22,490 nucleotides of DNA. Source: Coptodactyla brooksi. Taxonomy: Eukaryota > Arthropoda > Insecta > Coleoptera > Scarabaeidae. Within the stretch, counting starts at the first letter, position 1, and the number at the start of each line of letters is the position of its first letter. Below are positions 8,745 through 17,828 of the stretch, piece after piece. A program made the position numbers and the translations under genes. The DNA lies in NCBI GenBank assembly GCA_033557675.1, contig JAWQRM010000463.1, positions 1 to 22,490 of the forward strand. The letters are read 5' to 3'. The notes below the pieces were generated by a model. It did not search any database. It was not told the DNA's origin and worked only from the letters and a program-made list of their open reading frames with translations.

Positions 8745-9461
8745 CTAAAATTTTCGAAATTCATTCTGAAAATGAGCTTCGACAATTCCACGAGGATTCT
8801 CGTCTGCCCATAAATTGTTATGAAAATTCATAATGGAAGTTCTTGAAAAATTGGCTTCGTAGTAAAAAGGATGATACAATCAAAGATGGGGTTTGCGGCT
8901 AGCCTATTAAGGTACCACTTGCAGAAATTAATCCTTAAAGGAAAATCCCGGGGAAGGAGCGCCTGCACCCTTTGAATGTGATAAGGGCATTGGCGTATCT
9001 TGGAGAGAATCGTGCAAGATACGCCAAACAACTTGATGGCTAATATTTAATAATACTGACATTTTTCTAATGCTGGTCTCTGAGTATTCTATTTCATTTA
9101 AAACAGCTTCTTCGATCTGTGGTATTTGAACAGTACGTGGTTTACCTGCATCATTACTGTTCTTTTTAAAAGTCTCAGTTTCCACAAGACGCCTTTGAAT
9201 ATTCGAAAATATTCGGTGGTCAGGTATTATTCTATTTGGATAGCGCTCCATGTACAGGCGTCTGGCTTCTCTTGCATTCCTATTCGCAAGGCCATAGATA
9301 AAATGCATCTCAGCCATTTCAGAATTCGTATATACCTTAAAAATTGCAGGAACTATAAAGAAAAAACCAAAGAAATATTGAAAGTACAACACCTTGTAGA
9401 TCGATGACGAAGCGTTTGCGGACCTAAGTTTATTTGAAATTTCAATCATAAAATAAACCAA
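8745..9461 (-). pseudogene. mariner/DUF4817-type transposase, 5' half, minus strand
   Basis: The open frame from 9461 down to 8928 contains YTNSEMAEMHFIYGLANRNA, EARRLYMERYPNR and EEAVLNEIEYSETSIRKMSV, ending VVWRILHDSLQ. These are the tandem helix-turn-helix domains of insect mariner-like transposases annotated as DUF4817. After one frame change it continues PYHIQRVQALLPRDFPLRIN and NPIFDCIILFT. Another change gives NLWADENPRGIVEAHFQNEF near 8760, just past the first catalytic Asp region; the expected F-T-D-E reads F-T-T-K, so that Asp is lost. The C-terminal half with the remaining catalytic residues is absent. The natural start is probably the Met of SEMAEM rather than the upstream Met at 9461. 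Confidence 0.85.
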
Positions 9462-9480
9462 AGAATCACCCCCTCCATTT

Positions 9481-9505
9481 GTACATGATATTTAGAAACA
9501 TCCTG
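9481..9505 (-). repeat. mariner 5' terminal inverted repeat
   Basis: On the minus strand the copy begins TA-CAGGATGTTTCTAAATATC, followed by a GGGGGTGATTC leader. This is the usual terminal repeat and leader layout for this mariner group, with the TA target site at 9506-9507. It defines the outer end of the 8745-9461 relic. The opposite end is missing. Confidence 0.7.
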
Positions 9506-9759
9506 TATATATAATACATAATACTAAAGATTAACCAAATATATTGCAACGTTATACATAATCAGCTGATCAAGTCCGTGAAGTTTTTAATCGACTTTTG
9601 TTAAAGATTTTAACCGTCATAACATGGCGTGCGCACGACATGCGCAGAGCAGTACTTCTTTATGGCCCTAAATTAAAAAATTACGCACCGTAGTGTAATT
9701 GTTAAGTTAAAATTTATACAATCCGTCTTTGTATTATTATGTTACAATTGTTTCTGTTG

Positions 9760-11430
9760 AATTGATAGCAAAATATATGGAGACTTCCTTATTGGTAACT
9801 GTTGTGTATGCTTAAGATCTACCAGTTCTAATAATATATAGTCAATGTAACACTGAACAATCTTATCTCCCATTTTCTGTCCAAAAATCGTTTCTTTTGC
9901 AAATGTACTCCCCTTTCATTTTATGCAAACTGCCTGATCGATATATAGCCGCTTCGGTTGATTACAAGGAATTGGTCCTGTATTTGAAAATATCACTGAT
10001 GTTTGTGGTCTATATTGAAATTATTTGTTGCAGAATAGCACGTCCAAAATTTAATTTTCTTCGCTTTTATGGACTCTTCGATATTTGTGTTATATACCGA
10101 TTTAGGACATGTTATTTCTATTATTATATCTTCGCCAACCAAACCATCTGGTGTAAAACCTTAATATGATAATTTCTAATATGCAATATTTGCTATCCAT
10201 AAGAAGTCTATTTGCTTCAATTTTGATGTTTTCTTGTTTCTCCAGTTGCGCAACAGCTGTTTTTCGTAATGTTTCCCATGTTGTAAGGATGGGATATTTA
10301 ATAAGGAAATTGTTTCTCTGCGAGTACGTACAGAAAGAAAGTTGGATGCAGTCAACAATTTTCGTCTTCCTTCCAACCGGAAGCTAACTATTCGCTATTC
10401 ACTTGCAAAATTGTTTCGCGCTCGAATGCAACTTTTTCTTTGTGGATTCTTTTCAAGTATCTTTTTTTTGTTCTTTTCTAATTCAAACAAAACGCTATCA
10501 ATATTTGTTTGATAGCTGAATTTTTGATCTTCTAGTTGAGCTTGTCTTCCCTTATGTATTTTTTGCTTTTTGCGATTTAAAGATAACCTGTGGTTTTTAT
10601 TATACTGCACTTTCAGAATTCTCCTATTTTCCAAAGACGATATCCAACTGACAGCATGGTCTCTATAACTGCCGATTATAAAAATTAAACCTTTCACCAC
10701 CAATAAATTTCGCAATAATTGAATTAAATTGTTCGACAGTACTGCTATGTACGTTTCTTATTAGATTTCTACTATTATTAGAGATATAAGAAATAATTTC
10801 ATTAATATTAGTATATAATTCTTGACATTTTCTAAATTCAGCAGTCATTTAGTTCTTAATTTCTTTTATAAAAGCAAGCATGATACATGTTGTGTTTTTC
10901 TAAAACATGCAGTAAACTATTGTCGACATCCCTTGTTAAAAGTTGTGCAACTTTTCCTTTATTAAAGGGGAAACCTGGTATCTGATGACAATGCTTTCAA
11001 TTTATTGCAATAGTTTCTTATGAGGTGATTACGACACGCAATTTTTTCAACAGTAATTGTTTTATATAGCCTATGTTGAAAGACATTGAGCAATACTTGT
11101 TTTTTACAGCTAAAAATAAAACCTTTCAAAATTAATTTCTAACAATAGCTGCGGCTCCAGATAAGGAACTATAATTAGTGCGGTGAGGTCTCTTAACCCA
11201 GTATCCATCTGCAACAAAGGTAATCAAAGACAACCCATCTTTGTCTACCTTGCCAATACTTCTGGCGTATTTGTCTTCTTCAAAAGCAGCTTCTTCCATT
11301 AACACAGTTACAGTTTTTTCAAATCCATTACTTGCTGTATTATGACATTTATTGTAAAGTGTTTGGGACGTGAATGTAATGTTCAAAGTTGCAAATATTT
11401 CTTCGCCATTAATTCAGTTTAAAGTTTTCG
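9760..11430 (-). pseudogene. Mutator-like (MULE) transposase with YqaJ nuclease end, degenerate
   Basis: From the 5' side (high coordinates), TVLMEEAAFEE...ITFVADGYWVKRPHRTNYSS (11132-11386) matches the start of the arthropod Mutator-like transposase domain. VLFLAVKNKYCSM follows near 11110, then TVEKIACRNHLIRNYCNKLK (about 11005-11065). EQFNSIIAKFIGGERFNF follows (10680-10740), then ERRKLLTASNF-like GRRKLLTASNFLSV near 10370. Finally GFTPDGLVGED...EITCPKS (about 10090-10145) is the PD-(D/E)xK core of a YqaJ-type exonuclease, with Lys replaced by Thr. A C-terminal scrap reaches about 9760. Between KNKYCSM and TVEKIAC the catalytic core is deleted (family knowledge suggests close to 90 residues). 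Several stops and frame changes are present, so it is dead. Confidence 0.8.
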
Positions 11431-11836
11431 TTATACATATTACAGTACGTCTATATTATGGAATTCAATCGAATTCTGGGTACTTTAAATATTATTATAT
11501 TATTCAATAAGCATCCAAATTGAGGTGCATGTTCGTTAAGCTGCCGTATTTCCTCAAAAAATATTCTAACTCAATAATTCTTCTACTACCTATGATTAAC
11601 TGATTTTAACTGCAATTAAAAGTATTCAAAGCCTTGGCAATAATTGTATAGTGAAACAAAAAGTATTACTTCTCGAACAAAATAAATTCAAAAACAACTT
11701 ATTTTGGACCATTGGATATTATTACACTTTTTGTACTTAAAATTATATTAATAGTGCTATTAATAGTAATTATCAAATAATTAGCTTAGTAATTAAGAAC
11801 CCCTAGAATCCCTAAGATTTTCAAACAAACTGGCAC
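11431..11836. other. AT-rich non-coding stretch
   Basis: No gene was recognised. The 5' flank of the MULE relic may extend into its beginning (INGEEIFATL is readable near 11390-11415 on the minus strand). No terminal inverted repeat for the MULE was identified. Confidence 0.5.
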
Positions 11837-12016
11837 AAAGTTAGCTTTTCACTCTAACATTACATTAAAAGGTTGCTAGATAATCCAAAAGATAAAATGA
11901 ATGTGTAGGAAAAAATTGTAATCTACGAAATAAATTGTTACGGGTGTGATAAGTATGTTGGACAGATTAGGAGGTCTATACAAACAAGGTTCAAAGATCA
12001 CATGACCCACTTATGA
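11837..12016 (+). pseudogene. Penelope-like element fragment: RT end and GIY-YIG
   Basis: One continuous plus frame reads KVSFSL, stop, HYIKRLLDNPKDKMNV, stop, EKIVIYEINCYGCDKYVGQI, then RRSIQTRFKDHMTH and a stop at 12014-12016. It matches the junction between the PLE reverse transcriptase and GIY-YIG endonuclease domains: an N-P-K-D-K linker, the I-Y-x-I-x-C-x-x-C-x-x-x-Y-V-G-Q nuclease start and the R-F-K-D-H helix. It differs clearly from the fragment at 5112-5275, so it is a different PLE lineage or a much older copy. Two internal stops show it is dead. The C-terminal domain and tail were not found downstream. Confidence 0.85.
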
Positions 12017-12689
12017 ACATGCTTTTAATAGCAGACATACGATCAGGATGGCCAACGTGAAATTACTTTCCGTGGTGTTATTTGAAGTGTGGTCAAAACA
12101 TTTTGCAACATATCAGTAATTTAGTAGAAGATGATCATTTTGAAGATCTCTTATAAACCACACATTTTCATTAAATAATGTCAATCTCAACTAAGAAGCG
12201 TTTTTTCTCGTTATACTACAAATAATAACGATATTCTTAAACAATTCAATTTCCTGGTCTCGGTTATACGAAATTCTAATTGTAAGTATTTTTTTACCGG
12301 CTTAAAAGCGGGTTTCATTTTTCCATATATGTTAAATTGCGGTATAATTGCGTTACATACAGAGAAAATAAATTCTTAAACAAAATTTCGCTCTCGAAAG
12401 TTTATAATCGACATGGTTATATATTAGTATAATTGCTGTCTACTACCAACTAATTCACACGTTATTATTTCTATATCTAAACCAGCAAGAAGTTGCTACA
12501 CTAATGTAACTAATAAACGTCTTGCCAGAAGTGTATAATAATATGTGAACATTTTCCCATGCCATAGCTCACACAGTAAATATTAACTTAATTAACATTT
12601 AAATGAAGCAACGCTGTGCGATAAATCTTGGAAGCGTAATTAATTAAGTGTTGATGTTTATTGGCACTGGCGTATAGGACAGGCCGACC

Positions 12690-12722
12690 AGCTAAATTAC
12701 CGTACAGAACCGGGTAATTTGG
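12690..12722. repeat. Inverted repeat in GC-richer patch
   Basis: GCTAAATTACC and GGTAATTTGGC form 11-nt arms matching at 10 positions around GTACAGAACCG. The surrounding bases (12660-12780) have more G+C and CpG than the flanks. No RNA gene is recognised in them. Confidence 0.6.
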
Positions 12723-12788
12723 CATTTCCATGTGAACCGACCCCCGTTATGTGAGCACCCCGTCTAATACTGGTGGATATATACAATA

Positions 12789-12830
12789 AGTTTATTTGCA
12801 ACATTGCAATGTTGTAGTTATAAATAAACT
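12789..12830. repeat. Nested palindrome (16-bp perfect core)
   Basis: CAACATTGCAATGTTG (12799-12814) is a perfect palindrome. Outside it, AGTTTATTT (12789-12797) and AAATAAACT (12822-12830) are again reverse complements, with a few unpaired bases on the right side. The whole could extrude as a cruciform. No gene is adjacent. Confidence 0.8.
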
Positions 12831-13505
12831 GCACGGTCTTTCAAATGTACTTTATATAAATTGTTGTGTATGTATACTCAATTTTCATCAAAGTTCCCCC
12901 ATCATTTGTATACGTAAAGAAACTTAATGTTAACCTTAATTGTTTTTATAAGCTTCATATTATTAGATTTTATAAAACAGTTTGAAATTGTTAGAGTAAT
13001 TAGTTGTATATGTATCTACTAATATTAATTTTTGATATTAATAATGTTTAATTTATGGCAAGTAACGTAGAATTAGACTATTCAATATTATTGTCTATAC
13101 ATAACAATGTTTATTTTTAAATACCCCCAATAAACTGTTATAATATGACGCTGCTGTGAAATCAGAAAGGTTTGGTAGGTTATACATATCAATATTACAT
13201 TTTGTTTTTTAATTTATTTGATAATAATTAACAACCGGGCTTTGGGAAATGTCCAAGTCCCACGTGATCAAATGCAGATTCCTGCTCTAAGAATTTGTTT
13301 ATCGTAGTTTGGTAGTATTTTAGTAGTTTAGTTTGCTAGACTAGAAGATGAACAGTAGAACTGTATCATCCGTTTAGTCGATATCAAACAAAACAGTTCT
13401 TTTCAGAACTGCAAAATCACCTGATCGCTTCGAAGTAAGTTTAAAATATATTTTAAAGTTGGGTTTCTTTATTTATTTTAATTTTTAGAGCTAAACTATT
13501 GGAAA

Positions 13506-13858
13506 ATGGTGTTTACACTCAAACAAAATACATTCATATTAATGGCACACCTTCCTAGAGGCACACGTAAGCCTGATGAAGGTTAGACCTATGCAATGCA
13601 ATGTTTCATCGAATAGCTTTTTGATGCTTTTCCTGGTGCTAACTTTGTGTAGGATGTCTTTAAGAACCACAGGCTGGTGCTTATTAAACGATATGAAAAC
13701 GCTGTATTTGTAAGAGAAAGTCAACCGGAAAACCAACTGTTTTAATAGAAGATATTGTCGATGATATTTGAGGGAGAATAGAACAAAGTTCCACGAAATC
13801 CATTCCACGATTATCTGCTCATACAGATAGATGTGTTGAAACAGAAGCTTATTACGTA
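13506..13858 (+). pseudogene. mariner/DUF4817-type transposase N-terminus
   Basis: A single plus frame from ATG 13506 reads MVFTLKQNTFILMAHLPRGT, RKPDEG, then DAFPGANFV, stop, DVFKNHRLVLIKRYENAVFV, and on to LKQKLIT and a stop at 13856-13858. MVFT-x-x-Q-x-x-F-x-x-x-x-Y/H, the F(P)GA-x-F block and DVFK-x-H-R are characteristic of the N-terminal helix-turn-helix domain of this insect mariner group. Six in-frame stops interrupt it but no frameshift is needed, so decay has been mostly by substitution. It ends before the catalytic domain. The start at the MVFT methionine matches the family. Confidence 0.8.
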
Positions 13859-14249
13859 AATCAATGCTAAATTGCTTAAAAGTAATTTAAAATTATAAAG
13901 ATTTTTTTACCAATTACTAACCATACCAGTATGTTAATTATTTGCCATTTATTGTTAATATGAGTAAGTGTATGAGATTTACTTTGATGTAAATGTGTAA
14001 GCAATAATTCAGGACTTCTTAGACATTCAGAAAAACTAATTTTGTTTTTACAATTTGTAATACAACACGTTAAATTAAACAGAAATTAAATTAATAAGTA
14101 AAAATTAAATTAATAAAAACAATCAGTAAATTACAAAGAGTCTTAAACTACTATAATTATAATATTGATCTTCACTTTGACTCGCTATATTTAATTGTAG
14201 ATATAGACTATATAGTAAGATACTTGGATAATTGGTTAATTCTTTCATG
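13859..14249. other. AT-rich spacer between two mariner pieces
   Basis: There are stops in all frames and no domain. AAATTAAATTAATAA occurs twice within 14083-14115, a short tandem duplication. It may be an insertion that split one mariner copy, or ordinary sequence between two copies. Confidence 0.5.
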
Positions 14250-14810
14250 GGTTTGTCCAGTAGCACTATTCACAAGGCATTAAAGCAGAACCTGCACATG
14301 AAGTACAAAATGTCTGCTGTTCAGCAGTTAGATCCACCTGACTATAAGCAACGGATGCAATATTGTCAGTGGTTCATGAACATCTGCACGATAATAATTT
14401 ATTGAACTTGACCTTTTTTTTCTAACGAAACATGGCTTCATTTAACCGGGTATGTGAACAGTCAGAATTATAGAGCGTGGGCTACAGGGAATCCGCATTA
14501 TTTTCTTGAAACACCGCTACATCCTCGGAAGATTGGCATGTGAGTAGCAATTTCAAAAGGAAGAATAATTGGTCCGATTTTCTTCAAAGATACAATTAAT
14601 ACAGAATGATATCGTGCCATTTTGTAATTTTGTATTCGGACGAAATTCCAGAAGAACTCTATTTATACAATTGAAGAGTTGGAAACAGGAATTATGAAAG
14701 AAATATATAGCATAATGCCAAATGATCTTGAAAAGATATTTGAGAATGTGAAGCGTAGTGTAAATTTATGCTTAAAAAGACAAGGTGGCCATTTTCAGCA
14801 CTTATTATGA
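14250..14810 (+). pseudogene. mariner/DUF4817-type transposase, catalytic part with internal deletion
   Basis: The plus strand reads GLSSSTIHKALKQNLHMKYK, then QLDPPDYKQRMQYCQWF. After a frame change it reads FFSNETWLHLTGYVNSQNYR and AWATGNPH, then LETPLHPRKIGM, stop, VAISKGRIIGPIFFKDTINT. The first catalytic block, usually F-(T/S)-D-E-(A/T)-W, has N for D. After a frame change, TIEELETGIMKEIYSIMPND and GGHFQHLL reach the natural C-terminus at 14810. The stretch with the second and third catalytic residues, which should lie between these, is deleted. Its N-terminal edge overlaps in homology with the end of the 13506 fragment, so the two may be separate insertions. Confidence 0.8.
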
Positions 14811-15879
14811 TTACAGTTTCCAGTTTTGTAAGTAAATAAAGTGCTGAAGACGTGAAAATATGAATATTGTTCGGCTGAAATTGAAAAATATAGAAGAGAT
14901 CCTACAAATTCATGGAAAATACCTCCTAAAAGAATTACGGCGTTTTATTTTAATCATTAATCATTTTATTTTTAATCAAACTTGCAGAGTTGTGGCTTTG
15001 GAACTTTTGGCTTTGTAACAAGTTAATCCCTGGTTGCCACTGTACTAAAATAATGTTTTTTTTTCTTATTGCTCGACGCATGTTTCGCAAACCAAATCGT
15101 CTGGAACTAACGGAGATAAAGGACTTAAAAGACTGTCCGTTCTATTATATACTATGTAGAAGGTGGTAACCAGATGTTACCCTACTTATTTTTAGGGTGA
15201 CAAATGCAGACCGTTAAAGTGAATTTTTTGTTCCGGGTTAATCTTTTCTAAACCGATATCCGCGAATCTGATCGATTTCCGTATAGCCAAATATTAGACA
15301 AATAAGTGCAATATTATCGCGAATTCTTTATCGCATAAAAGGTATCCGTATAAAAATATATAAAAGTTCAAATCTGCATTAAAACAATCCGTATAAAAAT
15401 AGGCCTAGGTGTAGAAATAGTTGTTCTGCTTGTATAGATTATGAAAGAATGAGGTAATGTTTGTAATATTTCATCGGTAGTTGACACAATTCGGAGCATG
15501 TTTCTTAAATCTTCAGTATTTGACGCGTTCCTGCTACGTATTTCTAGAGAACGAAGTCAATAAGAGTGAGATCTGGTTATATTGGTTGCTAAGGTATCCG
15601 ACCATCTTCTTCCTATCTATTTGTCTGGAATGTCGTTATGAAAAAATGTGCTTGTATACTGCTAATAATGTGCAACTCCATCATGATGAAAGCCCCTAAA
15701 TATTGACAATATTTTGGCCAGAACCGATGTATGGTATAAACAAAAAGCAAACATTGGTGTGCTACCTTTTTCTGGAAATCTGCATATCGCCTTTTTATCT
15801 CTATAGAACTATACGTCGGCTATTTAAATGTATAAACTAAGCGAACTGAACAATTTTCGTCTCGTTATCTGTTATTTTG
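14811..15879. other. Non-coding stretch with one PLE tail and a short direct repeat
   Basis: No gene is supported. The frame at 15481-15699 lacks an ATG at its beginning and any recognisable domain. ATCCGTATAAAAATA occurs twice (15344-15358 and 15387-15401, 43 bases apart). The PLE tail at 15066-15104 is listed separately. Confidence 0.5.
15066..15104 (-). repeat. Penelope-type / hammerhead-like tail motif, minus strand
   Basis: The reverse complement reads GATTTGGTTTGC, then GAAAC-ATGC-GTC and then GAGCAATAA. It shares GAAACATG-x-GTCGA-(G/C)-x-AATAA with the PLE tails at 4845-4879 and 6092-6107. GAAAC, a 4-nt loop and GTC fit the GAAA/stem III/cleavage-site part of a hammerhead ribozyme. 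The CUGANGA half is damaged (CAGACGA). Confidence 0.55.
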
Positions 15880-16210
15880 AGATATATGCGGCGATAGAGG
15901 CCTCGACTCCCGGCCTTAAGCTGTTTCGGATTCTTCTTAGACGGCCGTGTTCGGTACCCGACGGCGGACATTGGGGGCAGTCGTGAGAATCTCTGGGAAG
16001 TTCAACGGGCGTAAAATACAAACCGGGGAGGAACAATGGGCGCGCATTCATCAAGGGCCAAGTGCAAACCCCTTGGCGGCGCCGAACCTACCGTCGCCGA
16101 GGCGAATTCTCGAGCTGCTTCTTCCGACCGAAGAATTCCACGTGAAACACACCGTAACTAAAGGAAACGCTCACGCAAGAACGACGTATACTCGTACGTT
16201 GCCGATAAAA
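15880..16210. promoter_or_regulatory. CpG-rich island 3, possible 5' exon region
   Basis: The patch is GC- and CpG-rich, with words such as GGCGGCGCCG and ACGGCGG, inside AT-rich sequence. It contains the 41-codon candidate exon at 16036-16161 and a longer alternative frame (15947-16252) without recognisable features. The composition alone suggests a promoter or exon, or foreign-like sequence. Confidence 0.4.
16036..16161 (+). CDS. Candidate first exon with N-myristoylation-like start
   Basis: ATG 16036 is preceded by GAACA (A at -3 is not met but the context is acceptable) and opens 41 codons ending TAA 16159-16161. The peptide begins MGAHSSRAKCKPLGGAEP. Gly2 with Ser at position 6 and a following basic patch fits the N-myristoyltransferase pattern M-G-x-x-x-S/T. 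A weak donor-like CACC|GTAACT at 16150-16158 would allow splicing just before the stop. I do not recognise the protein. The overlapping frame 15947-16252 is longer and could equally be chance. Low certainty. Confidence 0.25.
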   Translation: MGAHSSRAKCKPLGGAEPTVAEANSRAASSDRRIPRETHRN

Positions 16211-16363
16211 GGAAGGGTAACTTACTTTATAAAGTGCAATGTCAATTTTTGAGATTGATTACGTTTGTTACCTTAAAATTTGTTTTTTTTTTTCGAAATA
16301 GTCATCAGTTAGTGAGAAAGTAGGCTGCACATGAAAACTACTTAGCGTTTGAAAGGAGCCTAC

Positions 16364-16588
16364 TTATTGTACGAGTTGATTTATTGATGTGGCCAGAAGT
16401 TTCCCCGTCATACTTTTCTGTGCGTAACGGCGAACAACCTGGGCATTAACCAATAAAATGTGGAGTCCTGTCCCACCATAATCATAAGCACCGCCTTCGT
16501 CTAATGCGATGTAATCTACGAATAGGTCCCACTCAGCAGACGCTGTTGTACGACTGGAAGGTACTACTGCTTTAATGAACGCCTCAAC
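16364..16588 (-). CDS. Uninterrupted unrecognised 74-codon frame (exon or relic)
   Basis: On the minus strand a frame runs without stops from 16588 to TAA at 16364-16366. It begins VEAFIKAVVPSSRTTASAEW and contains DYIALDEGGAYDYGGTGLHI and VVRRYAQKSMTGKLLATSIN. Its amino-acid mix is that of a real protein: hydrophobic/acidic alternation, no low complexity and mixed third positions. No start codon lies near its 5' end; a stop sits directly upstream with an AG just before the frame, so it could be a 3'-terminal exon or the intact end of an inserted gene. The flanking bases are AT-rich. I do not recognise the family. Host exon, transposon accessory protein and endogenised viral fragment all remain possible. 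Confidence 0.45.
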   Translation of the reverse strand, partial: VEAFIKAVVPSSRTTASAEWDLFVDYIALDEGGAYDYGGTGLHILLVNAQVVRRYAQKSMTGKLLATSINQLVQ

Positions 16589-16700
16589 TTATTCTTATAT
16601 CGTAAAAAGTAAAATATATTACAATAAAAAATATTACAAACACTAAATCTAAAAACAAGGGAGAATATCAAATAAATTCTGATATGCATCCAATTATTAC

Positions 16701-16988
16701 CTAATCCTTACACTGATGACAATAATTCACCACCTGAGTCTTACACAAATATTTATTATTCTTACAAAATGTTATACTTGTTTTATTGTCACATTTTGAT
16801 GGACACATATTTTACATCGTGCTCTTTAATTTTTACTGATTGCACCAGATGTAGGCAGCACTGCTACTTTGCCACGTTGATATTGAGTTTTCTTTATTAG
16901 GGCGGTAGCTTGTTGAGTACGAGGTTTATGTTCTGTTGACATCATATAGGGAGTTACCATCAGTTTGCCCAATTGGGCAAATGCTAAT
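16701..16988 (-). pseudogene. piggyBac-like transposase C-terminus
   Basis: The minus strand reads AFAQLGKLMVTPYMM, then STEHKPRTQQATALIKKTQY, QRGKVAVLPTSGAISKN, stop, RARCKIC. After a one-base shift it reads PSKCDNKTSITFCKNNKYLC and KTQVVNYCHQCKD with the natural stop at 16701-16703. The regular C-x-x-C pattern is the C-terminal cysteine-rich zinc-binding domain of piggyBac transposases, which recognises the transposon ends. The catalytic DDD domain is absent. The fragment ends abruptly at about 16988, directly against a mariner fragment. Confidence 0.8.
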
Positions 16989-17240
16989 CAGGGCGCTTTG
17001 TTCGAATTGTTGCAGGCAAATTGAATAAAACTTACCAGATAGTACTACTTATTGATCTTATGCCCTGTGGCATGAACTCATGGTACACTATGCCTTTGAA
17101 ATCGAGACATCTAAAGATCAAAGAATTCTATAGAACTTCACGAGCTTTTTCGGTCTTGGCTTTTCAGAAAGCTTCCATTGGGACGATTGGACCTTCATTT
17201 CCACGTCACCACACCACATATAACCTTTTCCACAAATAAC
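16989..17240 (-). pseudogene. mariner transposase middle fragment
   Basis: Minus-strand reading gives GDVEMKVQSSQWKLSEKPRP then KK. After a shift it gives SLIFRCLDFKGIVYHEFMPQ, then GIRSISSTIW, stop, VLFNLPATIRTKRPD. In mariner transposases the block after the first Asp has E-x-K-x-Q-S-x-Q-W and P-R-P-K-K, followed by F-(D)-x-x-GIV-x-x-EF-(V/M)-P-x-G and R-x-K-R-P-(E/D). The second Asp block (H-x-D-N-A-P) should follow but the sequence switches to piggyBac at 16988. The ~200 bases upstream (17250-17447) carry a hydrophobic frame that I cannot assign. Confidence 0.7.
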
Positions 17241-17496
17241 TATAAAGAAAGCAGCCAATATGGCTACTAATGCCAAACATGCGTTAGGGATAAGGGTACC
17301 AAAGCAACAACAAAAGTTGTGACGGTTGAACTTCATCGAGCCCGTGAAATACAAACATTCCGCATATTTTTTATCAAACCTCGTACACGACAACTGAAAG
17401 CTCTCTTTCAGTTTCAAGTGTATAGTCGTCAAATCAAAGACTCCCATTTTTGTATGAGAATTACAAGTACTTTATATTGTCAGTAAATCTGCTATA

Positions 17497-17520
17497 CAGT
17501 AATACCCCTCTTAACGCTGT
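17497..17520 (+). repeat. Tigger left terminal inverted repeat
   Basis: It starts CAGTAATACCCCTCTTAACG directly after TA at 17495-17496 and is the inverted partner of 19362-19384. Confidence 0.85.
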
Positions 17521-17828
17521 TAATGCGTACACTAATGCATACGTTAAACAAATCAGCGCTAAGCGGGGTCACGTGTGTTTAACCTTAAAAGTGCGCGAAC
17601 CGTTTGCACAACATTTTATTGCGCAAAATACATATTTTGCACTTACAAAGGTAAATAAGACATACAATAACGAACGACAGATAAACAAAATAAAGGGTAT
17701 TTATTATACTATACATGTTCTAATAAAAAGTTATTCTAAATAAAATGTAATAAAAGTAAACGTAAAAAATGTTTCAAACTAAAACGTAATTTCACGTCTA
17801 AATATATATGATAATTGTGGTGATGATC

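Larger units (their letters stand above)
12017..13505. other. Non-coding stretch with palindromes
   Basis: No coding remnant was recognised. A less AT-rich patch at about 12660-12780 holds an inverted repeat, and a 16-bp palindrome follows at 12799. A donor-like GAA|GTAAGT occurs near 13436, and TTCTTTTCAG just upstream looks like an acceptor; together they would bound only about 30 bases, so I do not call an exon. Confidence 0.5.

Noticed and set aside
13370..13445. Mini-exon between TTCTTTTCAG and GAA|GTAAGT
   Set aside because: It would be about 30 bases with no neighbouring coding sequence. Splice-like words are common in AT-rich DNA.
13570..13610. Hammerhead core from CCTGATGAAGG
   Set aside because: CTGATGA is present by chance inside the mariner reading frame (codons K-P-D-E-G). 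There is no stem II followed by GAAA in the right place.
15481..15699. 72-codon plus-strand frame
   Set aside because: It has no ATG at its start and no recognisable motif; the LHHDESP end recalls a mariner motif but nothing around it agrees.
17250..17447. Hydrophobic minus-strand segment ALVAILAAFFIVICG as a membrane protein
   Set aside because: The frame runs directly into mariner sequence, has no conserved features, and is most likely an out-of-frame reading of transposon or AT-rich sequence.
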